From Helopsaltes ochotensis (lineage: Eukaryota > Chordata > Aves > Passeriformes > Locustellidae): a DNA stretch of 64,000 nucleotides. The stretch is from contig VXBM01000025.1 in the NCBI GenBank assembly GCA_013400155.1, positions 1 through 64,000 on the forward strand, given 5' to 3'. A program made the position numbers and the translations under genes. The notes beneath the pieces are model-generated. The model saw nothing but the letters and a program-made list of their open reading frames with translations. It was not told the DNA's origin and did not search any database. Each line of letters opens with the position of its first letter. The stretch's first letter is position 1. Shown here piece by piece: positions 26,701-39,600 of this stretch.

Positions 26701-27619
26701 TGATGTGAAGAGCAAGTGGAAGTTTCCTATTTCCATATATAATTTAAACTTATGCCTAAGGTTGTAGTTTTGATGAATGGCGGAAGTCAGGTTAGTTCTG
26801 CACTGTATATTCACCTCCTCTCTTGCTTGGACATCAGCAAGCACAGTGAGACAGAGCAGCGATCTCACATGAAATCAATCCCACCAGAAAAACCCAAACT
26901 GATTTAATTTATAATGTGACCATATGCCTGCCAGCAAAAGCATAAAAGCATTTAAGGACAATTTGAAGTGCTCTGAGCTGGTGTCTCTAGATTGGGGGTT
27001 TGGCATCCCTGTGTTATTTCTGATAGCACTTGTTGGAGTTGGGTGTGAGGGGTGATGGTTTTTTTGCATTGGTTTCTTAGGTGCTGTGTGGGCTTTCTGT
27101 GGCCGGGGAGAACACAGCCTACACAGGTTTCTTTTTCTTCACTTCTGTAAGCTTTGCAAGGAACATTTGCTTGACTCTTACCTTGGACATACTTGTGCAG
27201 CACTGCTGAACTCGGTGGGGCTTCACCCTGGCATCTTGGTCTGCCAGTTTGCAGGCTTGGTTTATTTGCCACCAGAGATGGGCTGTGTTTCAACTTTTAT
27301 GACAAAACAGATACTTGTTTTTCTTCTGGAACACAGCTCTGTTAGATTTGTATATTCATAAGGAATCTGACACTTTCTTTTTAATGTGGGATGGTACTAG
27401 TAATTAAGTAATTACTGGTTAAAAATATGTGGTGTGTCATTTAAATATCTTCTGATCTGATTGCTGATACATTGTGGATTTAAAACAAGTTCAAACTATA
27501 GTAATGGCATACACTGACTTTGTTTTATTTTTTTTTTTTTATATTTGCTCCCTTCCCTTTATGTGAATGGTGTATTCATGCTTCTCATCACTGTTGCTGG
27601 GTTTATTGCCAATCACTAG

Positions 27620-27632
27620 AAAACCACCAAAG
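27620..27632 (+). CDS. KIF13A: KIF13A 13-nt microexon, (R)KPPK
   Basis: Thirteen bases between an acceptor CACTAG and a strong donor GTAAGT. The first base completes an Arg codon begun in the upstream exon (AG|A); the remaining 12 encode K-P-P-K, about residues 50-53. This is exactly the peptide that precedes VFAFD in KIF13 proteins, and it ends in phase 0, matching the exon at 33452. A pyrimidine-rich stretch lies 30-90 bases upstream. Losing this exon would remove 13 nt and shift the frame just before the motor core, so it should be constitutive. It is far too short for ORF-based detection and is assigned by peptide, phase and splice signals together. Confidence 0.9.
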
Positions 27633-30600
27633 GTAAGTATTTTGTCTCTTTTACATTTGTATCTGCTTGAAAATATTGAGCAGTGAAGAAATGTTGGACA
27701 TATTGCTGTAGTATGTGAACAACACAACTTCAAAAAAGGAAAACATATTAAAAAATGTGTTCTTCAGACGTCCAAGTTAAAAGTATCATACTTTTAGAAG
27801 AATATTTTTTAATCCTGTTGACATGCAGGCAAGGTCCACGGCTTGTTAAAGCTGTGACCAGGACAAGCTAAAATTTTAATGCAGTCGTAAAAACATTTGA
27901 AAGATTGAATAAGTAGTGTGTGTAAAACATTTCATTACACACAGTTCTGTTTAAAAGTTCAAATACTATTTTTAAAAGGCAACAAAAACGATCTAATAAT
28001 AAATAAACCATTTTTGTTTGTACTTGACGATAGTCAGGAATTAGTAATTAGTGTAAAAGTTGCCAAAGTACACCAGAAATCATGTGGAAAAGATTGTCTG
28101 TTGTTTGTAGTGCAGGGAAAGGGGAGGAGGATTCTTCTATCAGTTAATATGATTAATAAAAGAGAGTTTGATCATTGTTAAACATTTTTTTTTAAGAAAG
28201 CTCTCTTTTTTTCTGTTGTTGTAATTCCCCCAAAACCCATTGTTTTTACAAGAGCCTTCATTTTCTGTAGTGCATCATTTGTGTTCCATTATAGGCAGAT
28301 AAAGTTATTATGTAAAAATGTACGTATGGCCTTGCGTTTCCTTGACAAAACCAGAACAGCTGCATGCTTTTGCGTAAATGTCACATTATTGTTAGGTATA
28401 GTTGGATGGTCATTAATATCCTTAAGCTATAGTGCTGAAACTTATGATGTTATGTGAAATATTTATCAGATTGAGATAGAAGAAGGTTAGTACCATCTGT
28501 GGAAAACAGGCATTGCTGTGTTTGTAAAGATGTGGTATAATATTTCTTGATTGTTACAGTTTTTAGGGTACTGCACATAGTTGACTTTAAAACTAAAAAT
28601 TTTTAAAATAAAATTTTGTAAATACTGGAAGTCTGTTTAATGTGCTACTTTATCATCAGCCACGGATAAATTATTTTCCCTGTTCAACTTGGTAGCTCAG
28701 AAGCTGTGATAGAAAAATTTATATAAGGATATTGAGGTGCTGTTTTGCTCTATATTTTGCTCTTTCTTCATCACATCCAACATCACATTTAAGTGTAATT
28801 TTTTGACAAAGGTAAAACAGTTGTTCTGAGCTGAGAGCTGTGACCTGTGTCCCAGAATCCCCTCAGATTTTCTGTTCACACTTCTTCAGGTGTTTCTGCA
28901 CTGAGAGTGTAGCCTCATATCTTTGAATTTTGTGTAGTGTGTCTGTTGCTATACCTTTCATCTGTGTCCTTACCTTACAACCTTTCTGCATTCAATGCAG
29001 CCCTGTCATAGGTCTTGTGTTTGTCATAGTGACCGACTTTTTTTTCACTTCTTTGATTGCTTCCATTGACATTAAGCTGACTGGTGTAGACTCAGTCTGC
29101 CATTTCCTCAGGTATCTCCTGCATTACTTATCTCTGTCAGCAGTTGTGAGAGGGATATAGGAACAGCTGCCTGATGAATGAAAACTTCCCTTCCTCAGTT
29201 CTCCCTTTTTTCTTAGGAAGAAGGTAGCCCCATAAGTCACCCAACCTGTCAGACTGACTGCTTCTCAATGAAAGCAAAGTGTGATTAATTGGCCATCTCT
29301 TGGTCTGGTAGAAATGGCTATTAAATATTGGCCATACATTTGGAATATTTTATAGCTGCGTAGACAATGCTTTAGGGGTAATGTTCAATCTGGACTTCAG
29401 AAGAATATTGAATGTGAAATTAAACGCCTTTTGAGACTAATTACGTAATTTGGCTTAAACTGGCAGGCAGTTAATATTGGGTATGGTGCTCATTACCTGT
29501 AAGTAGTTTCCGTAGGTATAGTTACATGCATAAACCCTTAAAATTATTATTTCTGCAATCCATTGATTAGGAACCTTAATGAAAACAAGAATGTTGTTTT
29601 GGCTTTTTAAAATGTGAACACCCATTTGGCTGTTATTAAATGTTGTGGTTACCAGAACAAATATTTTGTACAATTTCTAATAGCTGCTAACACTCCAAGT
29701 ATAGTTCTCTATAAACTAGAAATGGCCTATATAACTTATTTTATTTAGACTAATGTGCACACGTGCAATGAATCTGGGTACAGTTGTACCAGGATCCAAC
29801 ACTTCCCAGCTAATTCTTTCTCATAAATTTCCATTTTTATATGATTGTCCTGAACGTAACCAGTCCATCCCTTCATTCAAAATCTTTGGTTGGTAACCTC
29901 TACTACCCTAGTGTGTCAGGTTTCTGGCAGCTCCCTTTTATCTAGCTTTCTCTTTTAGATGCTAGGATGAAGTAAGAGATACAGAATCTTACAGAAAATA
30001 AGAAATTTTTAAGCCTTGTCTGTTAATTCCCTTTGTTGTTTAAAAGCCCAGAACACTAATAATGAGAATAAAGAATACTATTAAACACCTTCCAAAATGT
30101 AGTTAAAAACTAATTCCTATAGGGTGCTTGAAGTATAAAAAGTTCTGTTTGTGTCACAGATATCTCTGTTCAAATACATTTCAATAGTTTTGATATAGTT
30201 GGTAGATACACTTTTGGTACAAGTTGGTAAAGATTTTTGCTAAAAAGGCATTTTCAGTGCCTGATAGTGCCCAGTTTGAGTATTGGCTATTGAGTCTGAA
30301 CTTGAAGATTAACAGAACTTCTCATGGCTTTGATAGTTGAATTTACGGGTGGGTTAATTCCCTTTTCTGGAAAATGGATTCTGGGGAGAAAAAATTAATA
30401 AGAAAAAGTAATTATTCTGCACACTTCTATCAGAAAAAAGAGTAATACCCACCACTTCCATTTTAAGGAAGAATAATCAGTGAAGAGAGGAGAAAGAAGG
30501 GAGCACATTAGATAATATTTAGAATACTTAGTTGTTTCTTTATGGCATATGTTCAGTGTCTTGACTCAAAGTATGCTTCCATGCTCAACTTGGGATTGCT

Positions 30601-33600
30601 TGTCCTGTTGCAACTTGGGATTGCTTGTCCTGTTGTTCCTGAACTGGGTATCAGAAAAATATAAAATAGTTATCTTTTTTTATCATCCTTTCTGTACCAA
30701 GGTTACTCTTGTGGTAGGATGCTGTTCTACAGATATTTCCCATAAAATGCCTTCCTGATGTACATGTTGAAGAGCCTTGCTGATTGGGATCATTTGTCTT
30801 GCTCCTATGCATCTTAGTTTTACTCTGTTGATTCCTGTGTTTGCAATCTGTTTTCCCAAAGGTCTCAGTTGTCCATAAAATTGTTTTGGTTGGGTGAATC
30901 CTTAAAGTATGGTTGCTGGGAATGTTCAAGGTTGCTGTTTTGTCATCACTAATCAAAGTAATGTTTAAGTGTTTGCCTGCCTGTTTTAATGGAGAGGGGA
31001 GTTTTGCTGCAGCTGCTCTGCATGTTTTGCAGATACTGCATGCCCCGGCAGTTTCTGCCCTTTTGCCTGGCAATTTTCTTATTTTTAAAGTAATCTTGTT
31101 AGTTCTGTTAGAAGGATTTGGCAATTTTCCAGAACAGAATTTATAAATAGACCAAATCCATGCCCTATCTTTTTTATGTTTATTATGGAAACAAACTAAA
31201 ATGCTATATTTACATGTGTTTTATCTTAAGACAGAATTTTTCTCTTCCTATTGCATAACATTTTTGACCTTTTGAAAACCAGTCTGACCAATTTTTACCA
31301 TTTTAAAACCATCCCAATAAAATCTGCTTTTCTAGGAGAGACACTTGGCTGCAAGCCCGTATTTTACTTTTAAGAGTCTCTTTGCAAGATCAGTGTTTAA
31401 ATTAGAAGTCATTGAATGATCCTGTCATCATTTTCTGTGTTAACCAAGGGGAAAATGTGTAGGACAATAGATTAAATTGGCCTATAGTAGTGCTGTATTG
31501 ACATTTAAGTCATTTACACATGGGCATGTATAGCTGGGTAACCTTTTTAACTGGTCTGTGTGATCCACTGCAGATAACATTTAGTTTTAAGAGGGGAAGA
31601 ACGATCAATTTTACATCCTTACAGTAGGGTGTGGGGTTTTTTTTGTAATATAATTGCTTGCCATTTGATCATTGGAGAGACTAGGTATTGACAACTAGCT
31701 TCCTTCCCATGAGGAAGATTTCCATAGAATTGGAATATGAGAAGAGAAACAGTAGTTCTTGGACTACAGAAGTTAGGAAAAAGGGTTAGTATTCTTACTC
31801 ATGACATGGTTGTATGCCTGAATTTGATGATCAGATGCACAAAAGGTAATTTAAAATGCCCCCCACTTACGTGAGTGTCTGAAGACAAGATGGAGTAACT
31901 GCTGCATTTTACTTGCAGTTCAATGGCCAGACCACATCTTTGACTCAGTCACATCAGGGAGCATCCTGATTCATGATGATGTCTGATTCTATTTGTGCTG
32001 TAGTGACTCAGGCCTCCTGTTAGATTATTATTATTATGGATTTGTTTGTTTTTTCTTCAGAAGGGAATTCCAGAACTCTTCACTCTTACAGACTGTGTGT
32101 TTTCTCAGTATTGAGTCTTCTTTCAGGCCATTTGATATGTTTTGCATTAAGCTGGAGGAAAGGGGAAGGAGGTGAGGTTACTGTGCTAACCTGGTGCTAC
32201 CTTCTGAAATATTTGCAGCAATAGATGTTCTGGGAAGGGTTAGATGGCAACATATCTGTAGATTATGTTGTGTAGTAACTCTGAACAGCTGGGACTTCAA
32301 GATGTTCTTCATACCCAAAAGCCAAATGAAAATGATCCATCTTCTTCCTCACCTCAGGATTTGTCTCTAGGGAATTTGCATTGTTTTGGCTAACAGAGCC
32401 TGTGGCTCTTGCTCTACACTGACATGCATGGTTTGTCTCACAAAGGATGTTGGATGGCTAGGCAAAGAAAATTTTGACCCAGGCAAAGTTTTTTTAAAAA
32501 GGTGGTTTGAGATTTCCTCCACCTCTTGTGCTCCCCCCTAAAAAACCCAAACTGAATAACAAAAACAGTATCTATATTTTTAACTCATCCACAGTCAGTT
32601 TGTTATGGCAAAATATGGAAAATACACTGCAGCTTAAGGTGCGTTTGTAGCAATCTAAACCTGTAAAAAAATGTTAAATGTCTGTCATGATTTCTGAAAT
32701 GGACAGGAAAAGAACTTGGATCAAATCCCAATGTGTTAAGTGGTTTTACAGGACACTGTTCCAGGTTTGCAAGCCCTCTGAGCACAATATTGAATCTCAT
32801 TCAATTTCTGCCTCGCTGGATCTCTTAACTGAAGTGATGTTAAGTCTTTTCATTAGAGCAGGCTTGTTTCTCTAATAGAGCTACATCTTCTGTTTATGAT
32901 TTATGAGCTTCCTCTACTGAGATGCAGTACTGTACTCTTAGTTTAGGGGAATAATCGAACACCATTTATTTGCACCTTTAGGCTTGTAAGTAGTAATGCT
33001 TTTCATTAAGTATCAGAAGTCTATCCCATGGTAAAACTTTAGTGTGTATTGTGCTGATGTCTGCTAATTAGTCATCTCACCAAATTCTGTATATTGAGTC
33101 CTTGTACTGCTGTTTTGTTACTGTTAACAGAAACATTTGTCACTCTTGGTGCCTGGAGAAGAGTGGAGTTAATCATTAGGCTTTGTCTGTGTTTTGAAAC
33201 CTGTATTAGGGGATAGAGTAAGGAGCAATCTGTATAGTGTCTCACACAGATAGAAAAGAAGCATTGAGCTTTGTAATTCTCATGATTACACAAAAGTATT
33301 CCTGCTGATTATGCCTTTTTACTGTTCTCATTTAGGATCTGCAGAAATAGTAGAGCCCAACTGCAATTACACTGTCATGGATATGTACTGCTTTAAAACA
33401 AAAGTCTTATAGCCAGGGTTCCTAATTTGTTCTTTTTATGTGCTTCTACAGGTGTTTGCCTTTGATCACTGCTTCTGGTCCATGGATGAATCAAACACCA
33501 CAAAATACGCAGGTAAACTATTTTCTATGTGTTGGGCAGTGTAAATAATTTGAGAACATACGGGAATTTGGGCCTTTGTTTTGTCAAGTTGGTTAGGGGT

Positions 33601-36600
33601 TGGTTTTTTTTTTTTACATTTTACACTGTGATGCTCAAGTGACTTTTTCACAGAGGCAGACTTAGCCCCTCAGCTGAGAATGACTGCAGGTTTTAAGGTG
33701 CCTGGGACACTGTTCAAGAGGGATGCTTTTACATCTAAGATATAATATCAGGTTTTTTATCACCTGGAGGTGCCTTTTGTCATTTCTGCCACTTACAATT
33801 TCATTTCTGCACCAGCAGTTACTTCTGACTGATGCTAGTGAAGAACGTGTGTGTTTTCAGTGCTCTGCATCTCTGTGCATGAGAGGGGAATAAAGCATGT
33901 TCTCCTCAGGCAGTGTGGTTATCTCAGGTCTTTCAAGTGATTCACAGTCCGACTGTTCGGATCCCTAATGTGTTTTGAGTGATCAGCTTTGTGACTCCTT
34001 CCTCCCAAAAGCTGGATAATCCATGCAAGGTTGTAATCCTAGCAGTTGTCTCATAACTGGATTTGTCTATTAATATATTCATATTTTGTAAGAGGACTTG
34101 TTTTGGTAAAGAGATTTCTGAACACTGGGATTTCAAGGCTGTGGTCCATGGAAAGGAAAAAACCCCAAGCATTCAGTTTAGATATTCATATTATGAAATT
34201 TTGTGGCCCATGAGAAATCTTGAAAGCTGATAGGGTTCATTATCTGAAAGTTTAAGATCAGTGATGTCATAAATGAACTGCCATGTACATTTGTTAAAAA
34301 TATATCTCTGACTACTGTAGGCTCTGGTATGAAATCTTAAAGACTGCACTTGGTAATAGATTCTGCTATATTTCTTAATTGCCTGAGGAAAGAGAGGCTT
34401 CTTGAGGAAAGAAGTTTTTCACTGGTTCAGCTTTCAAGAGCTGTGTTTGCACTCAACAGGTGCACTATGCAGATGCAGTATTTGCAGCTCAGGCTGGGAA
34501 AGCCATTGGAGCCCACAGCACCTTCTTATGTGCCTGCACAGCCCTGCTTCCTTTAAAAGGAAGGAGGGGATGGTGTGCACCCATATGTTGGCCCTACGTG
34601 CACGTGGGAGCTACACCTGTTGGGTACACCATGGCACTAACCCACAGCAGAGACACGATAGACTTGAGAAACACTCCTAACCAGTTAAACTTGTTTCTGT
34701 CTTGGTTTAACCCATCTCCAGGTGAATTCAGTGGGGTTCTAGATTTATTTATTTTTCATTTGAGTGAAACCTAGATCTCTCTAGTGTGTTTCAGAAGTTG
34801 AAAGTGGATTTGTCTTATCTAAGAAATGAAGTTAAATTATCTGTATGTAGATTAACCTCTTGTTGGACTGGTTTCTAGAAAACAGTGCCTTACATCTCTT
34901 CCATTTTCTTACTGGCTAGAAAGTTATGAAGTGGTTTTTTGCCTATTTCAGTTAATATTCCTCCCTGGAAAAAAACAAAACCAAAACTGGTTTTTGGCTT
35001 TGGGTGTTTTCCTTGTTTTGTTGGGGGCAGAGGGCAGGGGTTGTACTGTTGGAGTTTTTTTCATGGTGGAAGACTGTGTGGGAGGCTTTGGTGGTGTTTT
35101 TTTTTCTTTTCAGAAATATGCTAAGAATGTGAGCTTAAAGACTTGCATACAAAAAACAATGGTTTCACTGATTTTGTTGTTGTTGTGTTTGTTGTATGGT
35201 CTTTAAGCTATCTTGTGACTGCCAGCCCCTGTGTTCTAGAACATAATGAATTTTATATGATAGCAAAATAAAAGTAGTTAAAAACCAAATCCAAAGTGTT
35301 TCAGGCCTAAGTTACTGGGTTGTTGGCTTGTTCACCTGCTTGGGCATGAACTGATGTTATCCTATAAAACAGTAGCATTTCTTGGTTTTAAGTCCAACAA
35401 ACCAAATACTGATATGGCAATGTTACAGTTTTTATATATTGTTAGTATGAAGTTTCCTTAAGTCTGTTTTCATAGCTTGGCCTCAGTGTGCATATTTGTT
35501 AACAAAAAAAAAAAAGAAATTACAGTAACTGGATTCAGTTGGGATTTCTGATAACTTCTTTGCCTCATGGAACAAACCTCCATTGTCCTAGGCACCTTGC
35601 AAATAACCATCTTGTCTTATATGCAGAGACTGTTAATGCTTTAACAGTCTTTGGTACAATCTTGGAGTCCAAACAAGCTATCTGACCACCTGACTTTTGG
35701 AGTTAAACTGATAACTCTTGGACTACAGAAGGAATGCTGTTCTGGAATCTAGGTACATTAAACACTCCCTGCCCAAAGTAGCTGTCTGTGGATGCGTAAG
35801 TTTAATGTCATTGCCAAGAGCAGGGATGAGTTGCACAATTAAAAGGAAATGTGTAAAGCTTGAAAGTTAAGTCCAGACTGCTTGAAAATCTAAGTTGTGT
35901 ATAAGCTTTAGGCTGAAGTAAATTTCTTAGAAAAGGCATGTGTAACAAATTTAGTTCCTTGAAAAACCCTTTTACCTGTATCACAGTAATACAGTGGAAG
36001 AAGATACATAAAAGGTTTAACAAGTACTAGGCTACCCTATCAGTCATTTCTCTCTGTGCAAAATTAAATGTGCTCACCTTATGTTGAATGGATATACAGT
36101 TGTGGATATCACATTGTATTAAAGATTTAGCTGATTGACAGGTGGGTCACAAGAACGCAGAATGGTATGCACCACAGGTAACATATGCGGATAACCCTTC
36201 TTGCTGTTATTTTTAATACCCACAAACCCAAAGTTTGTCCACTCCTGGAAATGCACATTTCTTACAGGATCTTTGAAACTATCACACATGATCGGACTGA
36301 CTTTATTTCTCACTTTATTGATTAAGCTATGCTACTACCAGAACTTACTAATATTGTTCGCTCAAGAACGAGATTCCTGTTTGGATAAAATTAATTACAT
36401 GGGTAGCTGAAAACAATTCTCAGGTTCTGGGGGTGCAGGGCTTGCCCTAAAATGGTATTAGCCATCTTTCTTTTATGAAAGATCTTCCATTTATTTGGCT
36501 GAACATAAGGCTTATTTTCTTTGTACTAATTTTCTTTCTGTATTCGTGTTCGGGAAGTACCTACCTTATCTTTCTAGCACTTGAAAATATGGGTATTGTT

Positions 36601-39600
36601 GCTGTTGGCAGCAGAATTGCTTTTTTAGCTTCTTTTTTTCCTGTTGAAATGGAAACTGCATTCTTAAATTCTAAATGATCCAGTGATATCGTCAACAGAA
36701 ATAGTGAAGGTAACCTTCATGTGCCAAAAAAGTTGCAGAGGGCATCTTTGCAGCTGTCCTTGCAGGACTGTCTCAAAACGACAGCAGGGAGTCTGGAGTA
36801 CAGAAGAGAATGAAAGTCTTTACAAGCCTTTGTGGAACTGGTGCTCTGATCTCTGCTCCCCAAGATAAGGGGGCTCTTTAGCAACTTGGTATCTGGTATT
36901 AGAGAGAGCCTCATCCAACCTGTCCTGGAACACTTCCAGGGATGGGGCCTCCACTGCTTCTCTGGGCCACCTGTGCCAGTGCCTTGTCACCCTGACAGTA
37001 AAAATTTTTTCCAGGTATCCCATCTAAGCCTATACTCTTTCAGTGTAGGGGGCTTCTTGTTTGGTTTTTTTTTGGTTGGCTTTTACACTGAATATTGATG
37101 CTGTGCATTTCTGAAGAGTTTGTGTCTGTGTCATTCCAACTAAGGAGTGGTTTCTGCTGAACTCACATGCTAGCTTCTGCACCTTTTTTCTGGTGATTTT
37201 TTTTCTGAAAGACAGGTGTTTGGTGAAAATATAGATCTCTCATTGGAAAAGGGTGAAAAAGAAGTCAACGAAGTAGTTTTTGAGAGGTGGGGGGTTGGAA
37301 TTTACTTGTAGGACAGAATGAGTTTGCCTTGATCTGGAAGAGGGATGAGCTTTGTCTATAGGCTGCAGTAGTGGTGCTTTGAGAGTAAGCAAAATAGCTT
37401 ATTATCATTTGTTCTTGACTTGAATGGGTCAAGAGTCAGTTCATGGATAAAGGACACACCTGCTTGCCTTGAAAAACTCGCAGAGACAAATAACTGCTCA
37501 GCGTTGTGGTGAAGAGGAGGATATTGAGAAATTCTCAGAGATGAGAACAAAGGATTCTTTTTACAAGCCTGGACAACTGTAAGAGCCTAATGAAGTCTGC
37601 AATGAAGTGGATTTTTAAAAGGAAGAAAAGAAACCCTTCAGTTTAGGAAGGACTCGAGAGATGGCATAAATAACTACTGCAGCACTTAGGCAGGTCCATT
37701 CCGAGAACCCCACGCTGTATTAACTTGCCCATGCATTTTTCATAAACTCCCCGACCTCCATTGTGTTTGGCCTGAAATCTCAGCTCTGTGTTTCTGCAGG
37801 CTCCTGGAGGGCCATACACCTGACTTTGAGCTAAACTGTAATTTTATAGGAAATATGTATGTCGACTGCAGCACTTTCCTTTTTAAAAGGAAGCAAACCA
37901 GGCTATTGGCTTGAAGAACTCTACCCTTCTACCCTCACGAGAGAGTGAGGTGTGGATTTTGAGCAGACATAAGTGTCTTGTCTATTTGTAGTTTTGACTT
38001 AGCATTGAAGCTGTTCCTGGTCTACCAAAAAAAAACCATCAGACTTTGCTGCCCTTTCCTCAAAAGAATGGGCAGAGGGGAGATCCTGGCCTGTGAGAAC
38101 TGGCAGCTCACTTCCTTACCCTGGGCAGCCTTGGGCATGCTGTCCCGAGCTTGCCCTTGTCTTGAGCAAAGGATGGGAGAAGGGATGGATATCTCTGGCC
38201 TTTAGTTGCTTCTCTAAGATGCTGAATTGCCTTAACCAGCTGGAAGATCGGGAATTCCAATCTCAAAGACAGAAAGGGTCAGTGAAGGGAAATCCTCCTG
38301 TTAGGGAATCTTTTTTTTTTTTCATTTCTCCCATTTGCTGAAAATTAAGTCATAAGTTAAAACCCCTGCTTACCTCTTTAAATGCAAGCAGTATAGATTT
38401 ATTTAGCAAAACAGAAATGCACCAGTGTTGACACTGGATCTGTATTATTTCTTTTGACTGTAGATGCATGTGGACATAATTCTGTATGGTACAGAGTTTG
38501 TAATCAATTTGTAATTTGCAGACCCACAAATAAAATTTGTGGGGGAAGCAGTGAGGTTTTAAAATGAAAAATAGCAAAATATCATGGATGATATACTGCT
38601 ACTCTCAATGCCCTGAATTTGCAAGTTAATAAAATACCCATAATTGAAGTTCAGCGTTTTGTGTTCTTTTTCTGTGAGTGCACTTAAAACCAAATGTTAT
38701 TTTATCCTATGATCATTTGACTGGTTACTATAAACAACACTGTTTAATGACCCATTTGTCTATGTTGGTATTGCTGAGCTCTTCAAATATCTAGTAAAAG
38801 TATCATTTTAGAGTTATATATCAGTGTCTCATTGATTTTCTGTTTGTGATGAGAGTTTGAAAATTAAGTATCTCCTAAAAAATAAATCCAGATTTGCTGG
38901 TGACATTCAAAGTGGATTCCTTCCCTGGTATTTGTCAGTAAAGGAATCTGTAGGTCATCCAATGGTCATTATGACCATGCACAGTGTTAAGAGACTCTGG
39001 TATTTGCTTTTTTTTACCTTAGGAAACATGGAGGAGGTTACAGGTTTATTGGTTGCCGGAAGTGGGTGGTAACAGTTTTTTCCTCTTCTGACAAAAGGTT
39101 TTATCTTCCACTCACAATCACTGTGTAATGTATATATGCCTTATTTTTCTTTTATATTTATACTCAGCTTCAGTCTTTGCTTGATTTTGTGTTCTTGCTC
39201 AGCAAGATAAGAAGTGGCTCCTTCAGGAGCTGGGTAGAAAGCAAATTTTTGTTTATTCTACATTCTCACTAAAATCTTCTGCTGATACATTTCATTCATC
39301 AGTAGTTGAACATTCTCTGTTTCCAGGTTGTTGAAGAGTGCTCTCTCAGCAGAGATACTATAAAATTACCAAATGAGTCCTAGTTGAAGGAGAAGTGACT
39401 GAATACTCATGGTGAAGGAAATGGAGTTACTCCAGAATAGAGTGGATTTTCCTCTGATTTTACTTCCTATATTCAGCATTTCTGAACTGTGTTAATCCAA
39501 TTTCAGTCACACTTCAAAATTTTAGAAATTCAGCTAGAAAGCTACAAAGACTACTTCATAATGCATCGCTGCACTAGTATTTCTCTTTATAGAAGAAAAT

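Larger units (their letters stand above)
1..27619 (+). other. KIF13A: KIF13A intron, 3' part (probably intron 2)
   Basis: No coding exon recognised over 27.6 kb. I looked by eye for the exon expected upstream of the microexon (encoding NTKCVVEMEGNQTV...) and for exon 1 (MSDTKVKVAV), and found neither, so the intron extends beyond base 1. Contents: AT-rich DNA with (CCTTT)n at the very start, G/T- and A/C-rich low-complexity tracts near 3590, 8601 and 12558, small GC-richer but CpG-poor patches near 1430-1560 and 10620-10915, an antisense CR1 fragment at about 18064-18432, a perfect hairpin at 18651-18679, and one copy of a diverged direct repeat at 26490-26607. Open frames here are short, overlapping and without recognisable similarity. 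Confidence 0.85.
27633..33451 (+). other. KIF13A: KIF13A intron between microexon and VFAFD exon
   Basis: 5.8 kb, donor GTAAGT, acceptor CTACAG. Holds the second copy of the diverged direct repeat (28887-29000), a 25-bp perfect tandem duplication (30586-30635), and the longest unexplained open frame of the window (complement 30651-31124, 157 codons, probably chance). Otherwise unremarkable AT-rich intron. Confidence 0.9.

Noticed and set aside
26381..26767. 128-codon open frame on the + strand
   Set aside because: Hydrophobic low-complexity translation of a T-rich region overlapping the diverged direct repeat and a pyrimidine tract. No domain and no start context of note.
1..27619. Exon 1 or 2 of KIF13A within the first 27.6 kb
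   Set aside because: No stretch encodes the expected NTKCVVEMEGNQTV or MSDTKVKVAV segments with splice sites. AG-GT pairs such as those near 4137, 4565 and 825 have no matching peptide.
34597..34612. E-box-like CACGTG in a GC-richer intron patch as an internal promoter
   Set aside because: A single hexamer without CpG island, TATA or initiator context does not support a promoter.
34350..34774. Three overlapping open frames in a GC-richer patch
   Set aside because: Being open in all three frames reflects low stop density from composition. No splice logic or similarity supports coding.
31758..35731. A 15-base word (CTTGGACTACAGAAG) shared by 31758-31772 and 35717-35731, with a partial match near 39703
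   Set aside because: One or two exact 15-base matches are expected by chance in 64 kb, and the flanks do not align.
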